Of a DNA stretch of 64,000 bases, positions 35,657 to 44,351 are shown in pieces. The stretch is from Flammeovirgaceae bacterium (GTDB lineage: Bacteria; Bacteroidota; Bacteroidia; Cytophagales; Cyclobacteriaceae): positions 1 to 64,000 of the forward strand of contig JAIYCV010000021.1 in assembly GCA_027487845.1 (NCBI GenBank), in the 5' to 3' direction. Numbering within the stretch: position 1 is the stretch's first letter; each line of letters starts with the position of its first letter. Under the pieces are notes generated by a model. It had not been told where the DNA came from. It saw only the letters and a list, made by a program, of their open reading frames with translations, and made no database searches. The position numbers were made by a program, and so were the translations under genes.

Positions 35657-36370
35657 TTATCGCCTCTTTCTCTTTGCACCTGGCCCGCCTCCAGCTGACG
35701 TATTAAATATCAACCCAATCGAAAATTCTAATCCTGTAAAATCAACTTTGGCATCTTTGTAGTCGATCGATTTTGTTTCTAATGTGGAAATCCCTCCTGT
35801 ATAACTTCCAGTTAAGGGAAGACCAGATTGCCCTGCCAGGTAATTTGTTTCGATAGAGATACCAAATTGATTGGTAACGTTTACCGTCAGCTCAGCTCCA
35901 CCTAAGTAGCCGAAGCCAGGTTTATTTTGGAAGGAGAAGTTGGAGTTTGCCACCGTCCACTTTTCCAACTCACGAATTGCTTTGTCAATGTTTCCAGTAT
36001 TCAGATTTTGGTCAAATCCATAAAAGAAGAATCCCCCACCTTTTATATCGAGCGACACTCGTTTACCTGTAAATCGAAGCACTAGTTCTGCGGGAACGAA
36101 TACAGTAAAGTTAGGGCCCGTGAACGATTCGTTCTGGCGTAGGGGTGTGTCTTTTACACTCAAACCTGCCATCCGATAAAGCGAGGCACCGGTTTGAAAC
36201 GCGAAGTGATTGCTAAAGTTAAAGCCCAGGCCACGAATGGAGAAAGGGCTAATAGGGGTGGAGAAAGAGCCATTGCTAGGTACAAAGTAGGAAAACGACA
36301 AGCCTACATTTTGCGCGCGCAGGCCCGTGCCGATTATGAAAATAGAAAGAATAACGAGGAGCTTTTTCAT
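35657..36370 (-). CDS. Outer-membrane beta-barrel family protein
   Basis: 237 residues. A signal peptide ends near residue 20 (LLVILSIFIIGTGLRAQ). The remaining sequence shows amphipathic beta strands: SFSYFVP, FQTGASLYR, AELVLRF, GYLGGAELTVNV and GLEFSIGLIF. The small size and strand pattern fit the outer-membrane beta-barrel proteins of Bacteroidota (OmpW/PorT-like). A basic tail (KRKRR) follows the last strand. Function unknown. It converges with pdeM. Confidence 0.65.
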   Translation of the reverse strand: MKKLLVILSIFIIGTGLRAQNVGLSFSYFVPSNGSFSTPISPFSIRGLGFNFSNHFAFQTGASLYRMAGLSVKDTPLRQNESFTGPNFTVFVPAELVLRFTGKRVSLDIKGGGFFFYGFDQNLNTGNIDKAIRELEKWTVANSNFSFQNKPGFGYLGGAELTVNVTNQFGISIETNYLAGQSGLPLTGSYTGGISTLETKSIDYKDAKVDFTGLEFSIGLIFNTSAGGGPGAKRKRR

Positions 36371-36782
36371 TTTTTAAATCTAATAATACAAAACTAGTAT
36401 ATTCTAAAATCTTGAGGGTCGGATTGATAAAGTAAACAGACCTTTGAGGCTTAATAAATGCTGAATCCATCCTACTTTCTCTGAATTAGGACTTTTAATC
36501 TCACTTTTCGTCCGATTTACTCCGAAAAAGGACTTTCCATTTCGTTTTTTGCCCGACTTTCTCCAAATTCAGACTTTCATCGGAATAAAATATCGGATTA
36601 AGTCACAAAACATTCGACATAGTAAGAAAAAAGAGATTTATTGAATTAAATTCAGAATTTTATATTGAAGGGAGAAAAATCGTCACTTTTGTTTACCAAA
36701 CTAACAGCCTTTGACGGTTTTCCTACCTCAATTAAACTGCCTATTTTTAAATCTTAAATCTCACAGCTTAAATCCTAAACTA
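36371..36782. other. Intergenic region containing a degenerate tandem repeat
   Basis: This 412-bp gap lies between divergent genes. It holds the tandem repeat at 36472-36582. An AT-rich segment follows; an in-frame ATG at 36711 could extend the amidohydrolase by 24 residues but would displace its signal sequence. No other gene seen. Confidence 0.5.
36472..36582. repeat. Degenerate ~42-bp tandem repeat (2.6 copies)
   Basis: Copies begin at about 36472, 36516 and 36557. Each shares the order TTTCTC, GAA(A/T), GGACTTT, TTTT and CCGA, with lengths of 44, 41 and about 26 nt. The first two copies end in CCGA. Upstream location suggests regulation or a decayed repeat element. Confidence 0.5.
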
Positions 36783-38480
36783 ATGTCTCGCTTTCTACTT
36801 CTTCTGCTCATACCCATCGTTTTCGCTTGTTCTACATCTCACCCTGCCGATTTGATCATCAAAGGCGGCACTATCTACACATCAAACGAAAACCAGCCAA
36901 CGGTGGAAGCTGTGGCAGTGGTTGCCGACACGATTGTCTATGCGGGCGACCTTGCGGGCTTAAAACCCTTTGAAGGCTCGAACACGAAAGTAATTGACCT
37001 AAAAGGCCGAACCATGACGGCAGGGTTTATAGAATCCCACGGCCACATCATGGGCTTGGGCTACAGTGAAATGAATTTGGACTTAACCACCATTCAAAAC
37101 TATGACGAGATGGTGGCAAAAGTAAAAGAGGCCATCGCGAAAGCGGAACCCGGCCAATGGATAGTTGGGCGCGGCTGGCACCAGGATAAATGGAATAAGA
37201 AGCCGGCAAAAATTGTAAAAGGCTTCCAAACGCATGAATTGCTGAGTGAAGTATCGCCTAACAATCCGGTTGCACTTGAGCATGCAAGCGGCCATACGGT
37301 TTTTGTAAACGCCAAAGCCATGTCCTTAGCGGGGGTCAACCCGCTTTCTCTTGAGCAGTTTAAAGAGAATCTAGGAGAAGGTGGTGAAATTGTTAAAGAT
37401 GAATTAGGCAACCCAACTGGTATTTTTAATGAAAATGCAGAGTCAATTATAGCGAAACTCATTCCTGCCAATACAAAGGAAACACGCACTAAAGCATTGT
37501 CGCTGGCGCTGGCAGCCTGCTTGCGAAATGGAATCACCACGTTTCATGATGCGGGTGCCGACAGTAGCGATGTTTCACTTTTTACTGAATTTAAAAAAAA
37601 CAATAAGCTCGATGTCCGATTGTATGTGATGCTGAAGCCATCCGTCAGATCATATTTGTATAGCTGGTATAAGCGAGGCCCACAAGTAGATAAGCAACTC
37701 ACCATTCGGGCAATAAAACTTTATAGCGATGGCGCGTTGGGCTCGCGGGGTGCATGGTTGCTTGAACCCTATTCCGATCAACCCACTTCCGTGGGAATGG
37801 CTACCATGTCGATGGACACGGTGTTGAAATTTTCGCGGGAAGGGCTGAAACATGGTTTTCAAATTTGCACTCACGCCATTGGCGACCGAGCCAATAAAGA
37901 AGTATTAGATCGATACGAAACCGCCTTCAATGAAAATCCCGAAAAGGAAAAAGATGCTCGTTTTCGCATTGAACATGCTCAGCATATTAACCCAACTGAC
38001 ATTCCTCGTTTTGGAAAGTTGGGGGTCATTCCAGCTATGCAGGCAATCCACCTTTCTTCCGATAGGCCATGGGCCATAAATAGGCTGGGAGACAAGCGCA
38101 TTCAAGAAGGAGCTTACATGTGGCAATCCTTAATAAAAACGGGGGCTACCGTTGTGAATGGTACCGATGTGCCCGTGGAGCCAATAAATCCAATAGCCTC
38201 TTTCTTTGCCAGTGTTTCTAGAAAAACACTGAAGGGCGAACCGGAAGGGGGTTATGAACCCAACGAAAAAATGACGCGCGAGCAAGCGTTGCAAGGCTAT
38301 ACGCTGAATGCCGCTTTCGCGGGATTTCAGGAAAAAACAAAAGGCAGCATCGAAAAAGGAAAACTGGCCGACTTCACAATTTTTAGCCAAGATATAATGA
38401 AGGTGGAGGAAACAGTGCTTCTTAAAACAGAAGTCATCAGCACCATAGTGGGCGGAAAGGTGATGTTCGAGAAGCATTAA
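36783..38480 (+). CDS. Amidohydrolase (YtcJ/DUF1080-type metal-dependent), lipoprotein
   Basis: 565 residues from the ATG at 36783, chosen because it opens a lipoprotein signal with lipobox VFAC (Cys16). The beta strand LIIKGGTIYTSN begins the composite domain. Metal-site motifs: ESHGHIMG (first HxH, near residue 97), CTHAIGDRANKEVLD, RIEHAQHI, and the aspartate in NGTDVPVEP. The C-terminus has GSIEKGKLADFTI, typical of YtcJ-like amidohydrolases. It hydrolyses an amide or ester bond in an unknown substrate, probably at the periplasmic face. A strong hairpin terminator follows. Confidence 0.88.
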   Translation: MSRFLLLLLIPIVFACSTSHPADLIIKGGTIYTSNENQPTVEAVAVVADTIVYAGDLAGLKPFEGSNTKVIDLKGRTMTAGFIESHGHIMGLGYSEMNLDLTTIQNYDEMVAKVKEAIAKAEPGQWIVGRGWHQDKWNKKPAKIVKGFQTHELLSEVSPNNPVALEHASGHTVFVNAKAMSLAGVNPLSLEQFKENLGEGGEIVKDELGNPTGIFNENAESIIAKLIPANTKETRTKALSLALAACLRNGITTFHDAGADSSDVSLFTEFKKNNKLDVRLYVMLKPSVRSYLYSWYKRGPQVDKQLTIRAIKLYSDGALGSRGAWLLEPYSDQPTSVGMATMSMDTVLKFSREGLKHGFQICTHAIGDRANKEVLDRYETAFNENPEKEKDARFRIEHAQHINPTDIPRFGKLGVIPAMQAIHLSSDRPWAINRLGDKRIQEGAYMWQSLIKTGATVVNGTDVPVEPINPIASFFASVSRKTLKGEPEGGYEPNEKMTREQALQGYTLNAAFAGFQEKTKGSIEKGKLADFTIFSQDIMKVEETVLLKTEVISTIVGGKVMFEKH

Positions 38481-38482
38481 AA

Positions 38483-38521
38483 AAATAGGGGTTCCGTTGC
38501 AGCGCAACGGAACCCCTATTT
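38483..38521. terminator. Bidirectional terminator
   Basis: A 17-bp perfect stem (AAATAGGGGTTCCGTTG with its complement) surrounds a CAGCG loop. It has A-rich sequence on the left and TTTCT on the right. It lies between the convergent amidohydrolase (stop 38480) and TerB-like gene (stop 38538), so it can end both transcripts. Confidence 0.8.
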
Positions 38522-38537
38522 CTAAAAGAAATAAAAT

Positions 38538-38930
38538 TTATTTTAAAAACTTATGCGCGCGCTCAACCAACATTTTTCTATCCGAAGTAATGGAAGGGTC
38601 GCTATATATTCTAGCTGACAATTCAGCTACTACACCTTTTTTATAACCTAAGCGTTCAGCAATTTGCTCGCAGAAATGAATTTCACTTTTAAACACCTGA
38701 CCATCGCTTTTCATCAATTGAATAACATGATAGAGGTATTCAAATTTCTGGTCCTCCGTCAAAGTAGATAAATCCCCAATTTTTTTTGGGTTTTTCATCA
38801 TGGCATCTACGTCTTCATTCGTAAGACCATTTGATTTAGCAATCAAATGAATCGTTTTGGATTCACTGTCGCCAACACTGCCATCACTTGTTGCCAAGTT
38901 GATAAGCATATTTAACTTTTCGTTGATCAT
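38538..38930 (-). CDS. TerB-like protein
   Basis: 130 residues, all-helical. Two related halves each contain a D/S-DG-x-V/Q acidic loop followed by helices: TSDGSVGDSESKTIHLIAKS (about 15-34) and KSDGQVFKSEIHFCEQIAE (about 74-92). This is the TerB (tellurite resistance B) fold with acidic, possibly metal-binding, loops. No other ter genes are near, so it is more likely a general stress or signalling protein than a tellurite resistance factor. Single-gene unit. Confidence 0.6.
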   Translation of the reverse strand: MINEKLNMLINLATSDGSVGDSESKTIHLIAKSNGLTNEDVDAMMKNPKKIGDLSTLTEDQKFEYLYHVIQLMKSDGQVFKSEIHFCEQIAERLGYKKGVVAELSARIYSDPSITSDRKMLVERAHKFLK

Positions 38931-39079
38931 TGCGTTTAATTATTTAATTCTGCTGTTTTATTAATGCGAAAATAGATAAAAAAAATCAATTTGGCTTCAC
39001 AGTTTTAAAAAGCTTTTAATTTGTAATTTTTTAAGCAACCTTATTTTTTGCGTACAGTCTTTGATCCAAATTTGAAACT

Positions 39080-39766
39080 ATGAAAAAGTTAATAACTGTT
39101 TTTGTTCTGGTTTTATTCACTAGTTATTCTTTTGGACAAGGTTCAGAAGTTCGCAAAGTGGCTTCCTTTAAGGGAGTAAAAGCCGCTGAGGCAATTGACG
39201 TTTACTTGATAAAAGGCGAAAAAGAGAGCGTAAAGGTGGAAGCCACAGGAACAAAACTTTCAAATGTGATTACCGAGGTGTCAGGAAATACCCTAAAAAT
39301 CCATATGCAATCTGGAAATTACCGCGATCGCAAGAACGTAAAAGTCTATGTCACCTATGTCGCATTAGACAGAGTTTCGGCCAGTTCGGCCGCTAGTGTA
39401 TTCTCGAATGGTACTATAAAGGCGAACCAATTTGATATAAATGTTTCAAGTGCCGCTTCCGTAGAGATCTCCCTGGAGGCAACCACAACAACACTCTCTG
39501 CATCCAGCGCAGGTGATATTGTGTTGCAAGGAAAGAGCAAATCACTGGAGGTAGAAGCCAGCAGCGCGGCCGATATCAATTGCTATGATTTTGAATGTGA
39601 AAATGTAAATGCCAATGCCAGCAGCGCTGGTGATATAAAAATAAATGTTACAAAAAACCTCGATGCCCATGCCAGCAGCGGAGGTAGCGTAAGATATCGC
39701 GGCAGCCCCGTCAAAACAAACACAGGTTCTAGCAGTGGTGGGTCGGTAAAAAAATCTAATGGATAA
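39080..39766 (+). CDS. Secreted head GIN domain (DUF2807) protein
   Basis: 228 residues. A signal peptide ends near YSFGQ (about 19). The GIN domain has the typical opening VASFKGVKAAEAIDVYLIKGE and parallel strands with repeated SSA/SAG turns: ASSAASV, VSSAASV, ASSAGDI, ASSAADI and ASSAGDI. These repeats, each about 20 residues, suggest a right-handed beta-helix. The C-terminus is Ser/Gly-rich. Such proteins are exported in Bacteroidota, with an unknown binding role. It precedes the hydroxylase gene by 5 bp, so they are probably co-transcribed. Confidence 0.8.
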   Translation: MKKLITVFVLVLFTSYSFGQGSEVRKVASFKGVKAAEAIDVYLIKGEKESVKVEATGTKLSNVITEVSGNTLKIHMQSGNYRDRKNVKVYVTYVALDRVSASSAASVFSNGTIKANQFDINVSSAASVEISLEATTTTLSASSAGDIVLQGKSKSLEVEASSAADINCYDFECENVNANASSAGDIKINVTKNLDAHASSGGSVRYRGSPVKTNTGSSSGGSVKKSNG

Positions 39767-39771
39767 AGGTA

Positions 39772-40536
39772 ATGTTTGAACAAGACGTAGCAACAAGCAC
39801 AAAAGTTCTTTATGTTTTCTCGGTCATCTTGTTTCGCTACCTGTTCTTTGCGACCATCGCTTTTATTGTTTTTTATAAATTCAAAAAAGGCAGTTGGAAA
39901 TTTTCTAAAATCCAGCCACTGTTCCCCCGATCGAAAGAGTATCTTCGAGAAATTCGTTACTCACTTGTTACAGTGGTAATTTTTACGATTATCGGGTCGT
40001 TGATATTTTTATCACCCATCACACCATTCACTCGTGTCTATTATTCTGTGGAAGAATACGGGTGGGGTTACTTTTTTATATCCGTAGCGGTAATGCTAGT
40101 GTTGCACGATGCCTATTTTTATTGGACACATCGCGCTATGCACCACCCAAGGCTTTTCAAGTTATTTCACCGAGTGCATCATTTGTCAACCAATCCCTCC
40201 CCGTGGGCAGCTTTTGCATTTCATCCGCTAGAAGCAGTTGTGGAGGCTGGAATTTTAGTAATAATTCCATTTATTCTGCCCATTCATCCATTTGCAATTG
40301 CGTTGTTCTTAATTGCAATGATGATATATAATGTTTACGGTCATTTGGGTTTTGAGCTTTATCCTAGAGGTTTTTCAAGAAGTGTTTTTGGTAAATGGAT
40401 CAACACTTCGGTAAACCACAACCAGCACCATGCGCATTTTAAAGGCAATTATGGGCTGTACTTTCTTTGGTGGGACCGGATGATGGGAACACTTCGTGAA
40501 GACTACGATCAGGAATTTGATCAATTTGCTAATTGA
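39772..40536 (+). CDS. Fatty-acid/sterol/carotenoid hydroxylase-family membrane protein
   Basis: 254 residues with about four or five membrane segments. The histidine boxes of the superfamily are present: LHDAYFYWTHRAMHH (about 104-118), FHRVHH (about 125-130) and NHNQHHAHF (about 222-230). Together they bind a di-iron centre that hydroxylates or desaturates lipids. The substrate is not clear; a carotenoid is one option because the genome has crt genes, but these are 16 kb away. Its 3' end overlaps the convergent PAP2 gene by 16 bp. Confidence 0.85.
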   Translation: MFEQDVATSTKVLYVFSVILFRYLFFATIAFIVFYKFKKGSWKFSKIQPLFPRSKEYLREIRYSLVTVVIFTIIGSLIFLSPITPFTRVYYSVEEYGWGYFFISVAVMLVLHDAYFYWTHRAMHHPRLFKLFHRVHHLSTNPSPWAAFAFHPLEAVVEAGILVIIPFILPIHPFAIALFLIAMMIYNVYGHLGFELYPRGFSRSVFGKWINTSVNHNQHHAHFKGNYGLYFLWWDRMMGTLREDYDQEFDQFAN

Positions 40537-41135
40537 TCTTTTTTGGCAACTATTCTTGATGCTACAAATAAGACTAGTAACGTGCTGCCTAGGCCGATTG
40601 CTATACCGCCCATTAAATCGAAAATATCGTGCACACCCAATGCCATTCGCGAGTACATAATTGTTAACGCCCAGCCTAGATAGAAAAACCAAACGTACCA
40701 GTTTCTAAAAGTAAAAATCATAATGGCTGCCGCGCAAACAGCTTCGGTGGTATGACCAGAAGGAAACGAATAGCTTCCACCCCCAGAAAGTTTTTCAATT
40801 CTGCTATCAATTACAAAGGGCCTTGGTTTCTGTACCATATTTTTTACTGTAGAGGACATTATCCCCGAAAACCCAAGACAGACAAGCACAATTATTACTT
40901 TCTTTCTTGTTGATTGGTCTTTTCTGAGTTCGCTTATCAAAAGAACGAGCACCGGTATGCCAATACTTACAACACTTATTGAATTTGTTAAAAATTGAAG
41001 TCCCACAACTAAGTTTGGGTTGATGCTATGTTGCAGCGCCACCATCAGATCGCGTGCTTGAAACCCTGTAACAAATTGATTTGCTATGATTAAAATCACT
41101 ACTGAGCAGACGAAGAGGAGCAGCAACAATCGCAT
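40521..41135 (-). CDS. PAP2-family membrane phosphatase
   Basis: 204 residues from the ATG at 41135. The longer frame up to 41267 runs through the neighbouring gene at 41152-41442 and is rejected. The three phosphatase motifs are present: KNMVQKPRP, YSFPSGHTTEA and SRMALGVHDIFD. About five or six membrane helices. Such enzymes dephosphorylate undecaprenyl pyrophosphate or phosphatidic acid at the membrane. The gene immediately upstream on the same strand is 16 bp away. Confidence 0.85.
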   Translation of the reverse strand: MRLLLLLFVCSVVILIIANQFVTGFQARDLMVALQHSINPNLVVGLQFLTNSISVVSIGIPVLVLLISELRKDQSTRKKVIIVLVCLGFSGIMSSTVKNMVQKPRPFVIDSRIEKLSGGGSYSFPSGHTTEAVCAAAIMIFTFRNWYVWFFYLGWALTIMYSRMALGVHDIFDLMGGIAIGLGSTLLVLFVASRIVAKKDQLAN

Positions 41136-41151
41136 GGCATTAATTACCGAT

Positions 41152-41442
41152 TCATTTATGGTTTTTGAGATAATCGGCCAACGCAGCATGGTAGATGGTT
41201 TGGTTGCGCTTGAGCTTCTTCTTATATGCTTTTTTCTTGGCCTCATCTTGTAAGACCGATTTTGCAAACGCTACTGCTTCCTTAAATTTTTTATTGGCTT
41301 TTTTTTGCAATGGGCTCAACTTCACTTTGCTGCGGTCCGGCCGCTTTGATATCACCGTGCCATAACTGTATTGCTTGAGCAAAATGGTACTAAGAGTGCC
41401 ACTCATGCCTTGCATGAGAATGTTTTCCTTTAAAAGTGCCAT
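41152..41442 (-). CDS. Small basic hypothetical protein (96 aa)
   Basis: Its N-terminal half has a GTLSTILLKQYSYGTVIS strand-rich segment followed by KRPDRSKVKLSPLQ. The C-terminal half is a Lys-rich helix (KKAYKKKLKRN). A similar organisation (a G-S-x-R-P segment then a Lys/Ala helix) is common among unnamed Bacteroidota proteins. No signal peptide. It is the first gene of the pair with PAP2. Function unknown. Confidence 0.5.
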   Translation of the reverse strand: MALLKENILMQGMSGTLSTILLKQYSYGTVISKRPDRSKVKLSPLQKKANKKFKEAVAFAKSVLQDEAKKKAYKKKLKRNQTIYHAALADYLKNHK

Positions 41443-41481
41443 AAAGTAAATATAGCAAAGATTCGGAGAAGATACCTTTAT

Positions 41482-41525
41482 TTGCCGTTCATCTGCCGTT
41501 CATTTGCCGTTGATAAGCCGTTGAA
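41482..41525. repeat. Four-copy 11-bp direct tandem repeat
   Basis: The units are TTGCCGTTCAT, CTGCCGTTCAT, TTGCCGTTGAT and AAGCCGTTGAA. All keep GCCGTT in the same place, with no spacers. The 11-bp period puts each copy on one face of the DNA helix, as in arrays of regulator sites. The protein is unknown. Confidence 0.6.
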
Positions 41526-41839
41526 GGTTCAGGATAGTCGGCTGGGAGGTAGCAGTACGAATTAACCCTAGCCTCAATCTCTCACTTAGTGCTAAGTTTT
41601 TTCCTGAATGGCCAGTATTTACACTTGAAATCAAAATTTTTTGGCTATTTCCTACTTTTTGGCCTTTTGTTTGTCATTTTTTTGCAAAACCTATTAAACT
41701 ACTGGCGCAACGCTTTGAAAAGCCTATAAAACACGTTTTAATATCGCAACTAGGTTATTTTTCAGTAGATAATTCTGCAAAATGTGTAGTTATTGTTAAA
41801 AATAAGTTAAAAAAATATCCTCGTTTTATGAAAAACATC

Positions 41840-41847
41840 TATTTTTG
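41840..41847 (+). promoter_or_regulatory. -7 promoter element of glnN
   Basis: TATTTTTG fits TAnnTTTG and lies 29 bp before the ATG at 41877. The matching -33 sequence is a poor GTTTTA. Confidence 0.35.
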
Positions 41848-41876
41848 AAACAGACATAATAAAAAAGTAAACCACT

Positions 41877-44039
41877 ATGGCGCAATTACGATTTGAAGCT
41901 CTTAAAAAACTAAACGACCGGCCGAAGATAACTGCCGATGCTATTACACCAAACATCTCTCAGTTTTTCGGAGAAAATGTTTTTGGTATGGAGCAAATGA
42001 GGGCAACCCTGGCCCCAGCGGTGTTTAAAAAAGTAAGCAACGCTATTAAAAACCATGAAAAAATAGATGAAGTTACCGCAGATGCTGTAGCGGCTGCTGC
42101 CAAGTCATGGGCTATCTCTAAAGGGGCAACGCACTTTACCCACTGGTTTCAGCCGATGACGGGGGGAACCGCGGAAAAGCACGATTCATTCTTCGATGCG
42201 TTGGCCGGAATAGAAAGATTTAAAGGCAGTGAGTTGGTGCAACAAGAACCCGATGCGTCCTCCTTCCCTAGTGGCGGTATCCGCAGCACGTTTGAGGCAC
42301 GCGGTTATACCGCTTGGGATCCGACTTCGCCCATGTTTTTATATGGTACAACCTTGAGCATTCCTACGGTGTTTGTTTCTTATACAGGCGAAACCCTCGA
42401 TAACAAATCACCGTTGCTAAAAGCCCTCAAGGCAGTAGATCTTTCCGCTACCAAAGTGTGCCAGCTTTTTGATAAAGACATTCAACACGTAGTGGCTTCG
42501 TTGGGATGTGAGCAAGAATATTTTGTGGTAGATGAAGCCCTTTATATGGCGCGTCCTGACTTAGTGATGGCTGGAAGAACGGTGTTCGGTCATGCGCCAG
42601 CACGTGGACAGCAATTAGAAGATCATTACTTCGGAACGATCCCAAGCCGCGTGCTTGACTTCATGCGCGATTTTGAAATTGAATGCTGGAAGTTAGGTAT
42701 CCCTGTTCGCACCCGTCACAATGAAGTGGCTCCAAGCCAGTTTGAAGTGGCACCGCTTTTTGAAGAGGTGAACGTGGCCAACGATCATAATCAGCTGTTG
42801 ATGGACGTGATGGGCAGAATTGGTGAGAAGCATAATCTAAAAATCCTCTTTCATGAAAAACCTTTTGCAGGCGTAAACGGAAGCGGTAAACATAACAACT
42901 GGTCACTGATTACAGACACTGGTGTGAACCTTTATGCACCCACAGGTTCAGCCCGTGATAACTTATTGTTTTTAACGTTCTTTATCACCACCATTAAAGC
43001 AGTCCACGAACACGCAGATTTGTTGAGGGCAAGTATTGCCACTAACGCGAACGATTTCCGCCTAGGGGCAAATGAGGCACCTCCGGCAATTATGTCTGTT
43101 TTCATTGGTGCTCAAATGACAGCGGTGTTGAATGAGCTTGAGACAAACGGCAACGTGAAAATCGAGAAGGGAGATAACATGTATATGAAATTAGGTATTG
43201 ATCAAATACCTGAAATCATTTTGGATGCCACGGATAGAAACCGCACTTCGCCTTTCGCCTTCACTGGAAATAAATTTGAATTCCGCGCGGTGGGCTCAAG
43301 CGACAACTGCGCTACTCCAATGACAGCCCTGAATTTAATTGTTGCCGATCAGTTGGAGAAATTCCATGAAGCGGTTAACAAACAAATTGAAGCTGGTACC
43401 GAAAAACGATTGGCCATTGTAAACGTGTTAAGAGAGTATATTAAAGAATCTAAACACATTCGTTTCGAAGGCGATGGATATTCTGAAGAATGGGTGAACG
43501 AGGCAGCTAAAAGAGGTTTGAACAACATCAAAACCATGCCTAAAGCGGTAGATGCCTATTTATCTAAGAAATCATTGGCATTGTTTGAAAAGCACGGGGT
43601 TTTGAACCACAAAGAAGTAGAAGCCAGAAATGAAATACGCCTCGAAAACTATATCAAGAAAGTTCAGATTGAGGCACGCGTGATTGGCGATCTGGCAGTT
43701 AACCACATTATACCCACGGCAATTGCTTACCAAAATAAGTTAATAGTAAACGCTAACGGATTGAAAGGCTTAGGAATAGATAATGGTGCGGTTGTAAAAA
43801 CCATCCAAGAAATTTCTGGCTATATCGATCTCATAAAAAATAGTGTCACCGCTATGATAGAAGAGCGCAAGCGCTTGAATAAAGAAAGTGATACTCATAA
43901 GCGCGCCTATGGTTATTGCGATGATATCAAAGAAAAATATTTCGATGCTATTCGCGATGCGGTGGATAAGCTTGAATTATTAGTGGACGATGAAGATTGG
44001 CCATTGGTTAAATACAGAGAAATGCTTTTCTTGAGATAA
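41877..44039 (+). CDS. glnN: Glutamine synthetase type III
   Basis: 720 residues, the length of GS-III and far longer than GS-I or GS-II. Conserved parts: a GS-III N-terminal domain, then GCEQEYFVVDEALY (metal-binding Glu), RHNEVAPSQFEVAP, NGSGKHNNWS (glutamate site), and FRAVGSSDNC. The enzyme makes glutamine from glutamate, ammonia and ATP and forms a dodecamer. It stands alone between its promoter and a strong terminator, so it is a single-gene unit; the repeat array upstream is a candidate nitrogen-control site. Confidence 0.97.
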   Translation: MAQLRFEALKKLNDRPKITADAITPNISQFFGENVFGMEQMRATLAPAVFKKVSNAIKNHEKIDEVTADAVAAAAKSWAISKGATHFTHWFQPMTGGTAEKHDSFFDALAGIERFKGSELVQQEPDASSFPSGGIRSTFEARGYTAWDPTSPMFLYGTTLSIPTVFVSYTGETLDNKSPLLKALKAVDLSATKVCQLFDKDIQHVVASLGCEQEYFVVDEALYMARPDLVMAGRTVFGHAPARGQQLEDHYFGTIPSRVLDFMRDFEIECWKLGIPVRTRHNEVAPSQFEVAPLFEEVNVANDHNQLLMDVMGRIGEKHNLKILFHEKPFAGVNGSGKHNNWSLITDTGVNLYAPTGSARDNLLFLTFFITTIKAVHEHADLLRASIATNANDFRLGANEAPPAIMSVFIGAQMTAVLNELETNGNVKIEKGDNMYMKLGIDQIPEIILDATDRNRTSPFAFTGNKFEFRAVGSSDNCATPMTALNLIVADQLEKFHEAVNKQIEAGTEKRLAIVNVLREYIKESKHIRFEGDGYSEEWVNEAAKRGLNNIKTMPKAVDAYLSKKSLALFEKHGVLNHKEVEARNEIRLENYIKKVQIEARVIGDLAVNHIIPTAIAYQNKLIVNANGLKGLGIDNGAVVKTIQEISGYIDLIKNSVTAMIEERKRLNKESDTHKRAYGYCDDIKEKYFDAIRDAVDKLELLVDDEDWPLVKYREMLFLR

Positions 44040-44065
44040 GAATTTACCTAAACCTGTACTCTGAA

Positions 44066-44097
44066 GACCAGTCCGTCCTACCGGCTGGTCTTTTTTT
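44066..44097 (+). terminator. Terminator of glnN (first copy of a duplicated terminator)
   Basis: GACCAG pairs with CTGGTC, and CCG with CGG inside; seven T follow. The 25-nt hairpin is identical to the one at 44592, including its loop. Confidence 0.85.
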
Positions 44098-44120
44098 ATT
44101 CAGACCATAAGAGTTAAGTG

Positions 44121-44151
44121 TTGATTAAGTCGCAAAAGGGGAATAGATTTG
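44121..44151 (+). promoter_or_regulatory. Promoter of hicAB
   Basis: TTG at 44121-44123, a 20-nt spacer and TAGATTTG at 44144-44151 (exact -7 match). The predicted start is at about 44157 and the hicA ATG at 44160, so the mRNA may be almost leaderless. Confidence 0.6.
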
Positions 44152-44159
44152 TTAACTAA

Positions 44160-44351
44160 ATGAAGACTCGCGAAATCATACTGTTAATTGAGAAGGATGG
44201 TTGGTTTGAAGTTAGGCAGAGAGGAAGTCATAAGCAATTTAAGCATAGCGTCAAGAAAGGCTTAGTCACCATTCCCGTTCATAGGATGTCGAATGATTTA
44301 AGCCAAGGATTAGAAAAAAGTATATTGAAACAAGCACAAATACAAAGATGA
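44160..44351 (+). CDS. hicA: HicA-type mRNA interferase toxin
   Basis: 63 residues with the dsRBD-like HicA fold. RQRGSHKQF contains the catalytic His24, followed by KGLVTIPVHR and a helix with DLSQGLEKSILKQAQ. HicA cleaves mRNA during stress; HicB neutralises it (known for the family). The gene overlaps hicB by 4 bp, and the pair sits between two identical terminators with its own promoter. All key residues are intact, so the toxin should be active. Confidence 0.9.
   Translation: MKTREIILLIEKDGWFEVRQRGSHKQFKHSVKKGLVTIPVHRMSNDLSQGLEKSILKQAQIQR

Larger units (their letters stand above)
41443..41876. other. Upstream region of glnN, with tandem repeat
   Basis: This 434-bp gap holds a four-copy 11-bp repeat (41482-41525) and the glnN promoter box near 41840. 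Two related T-rich tracts containing TTTTTGGC lie at about 41637-41665. I see no additional gene. Confidence 0.5.

Noticed and set aside
41136-41267. Longer start of the PAP2 phosphatase
   Set aside because: It runs in another frame through the 3' part of the small basic gene at 41152-41442, and the first membrane helix begins at the chosen start.
41584-41602. ACTTAG-TG-CTAAGT followed by six T, upstream of glnN
   Set aside because: The loop would be only two bases and no gene ends nearby on that strand, so it is not a credible terminator.
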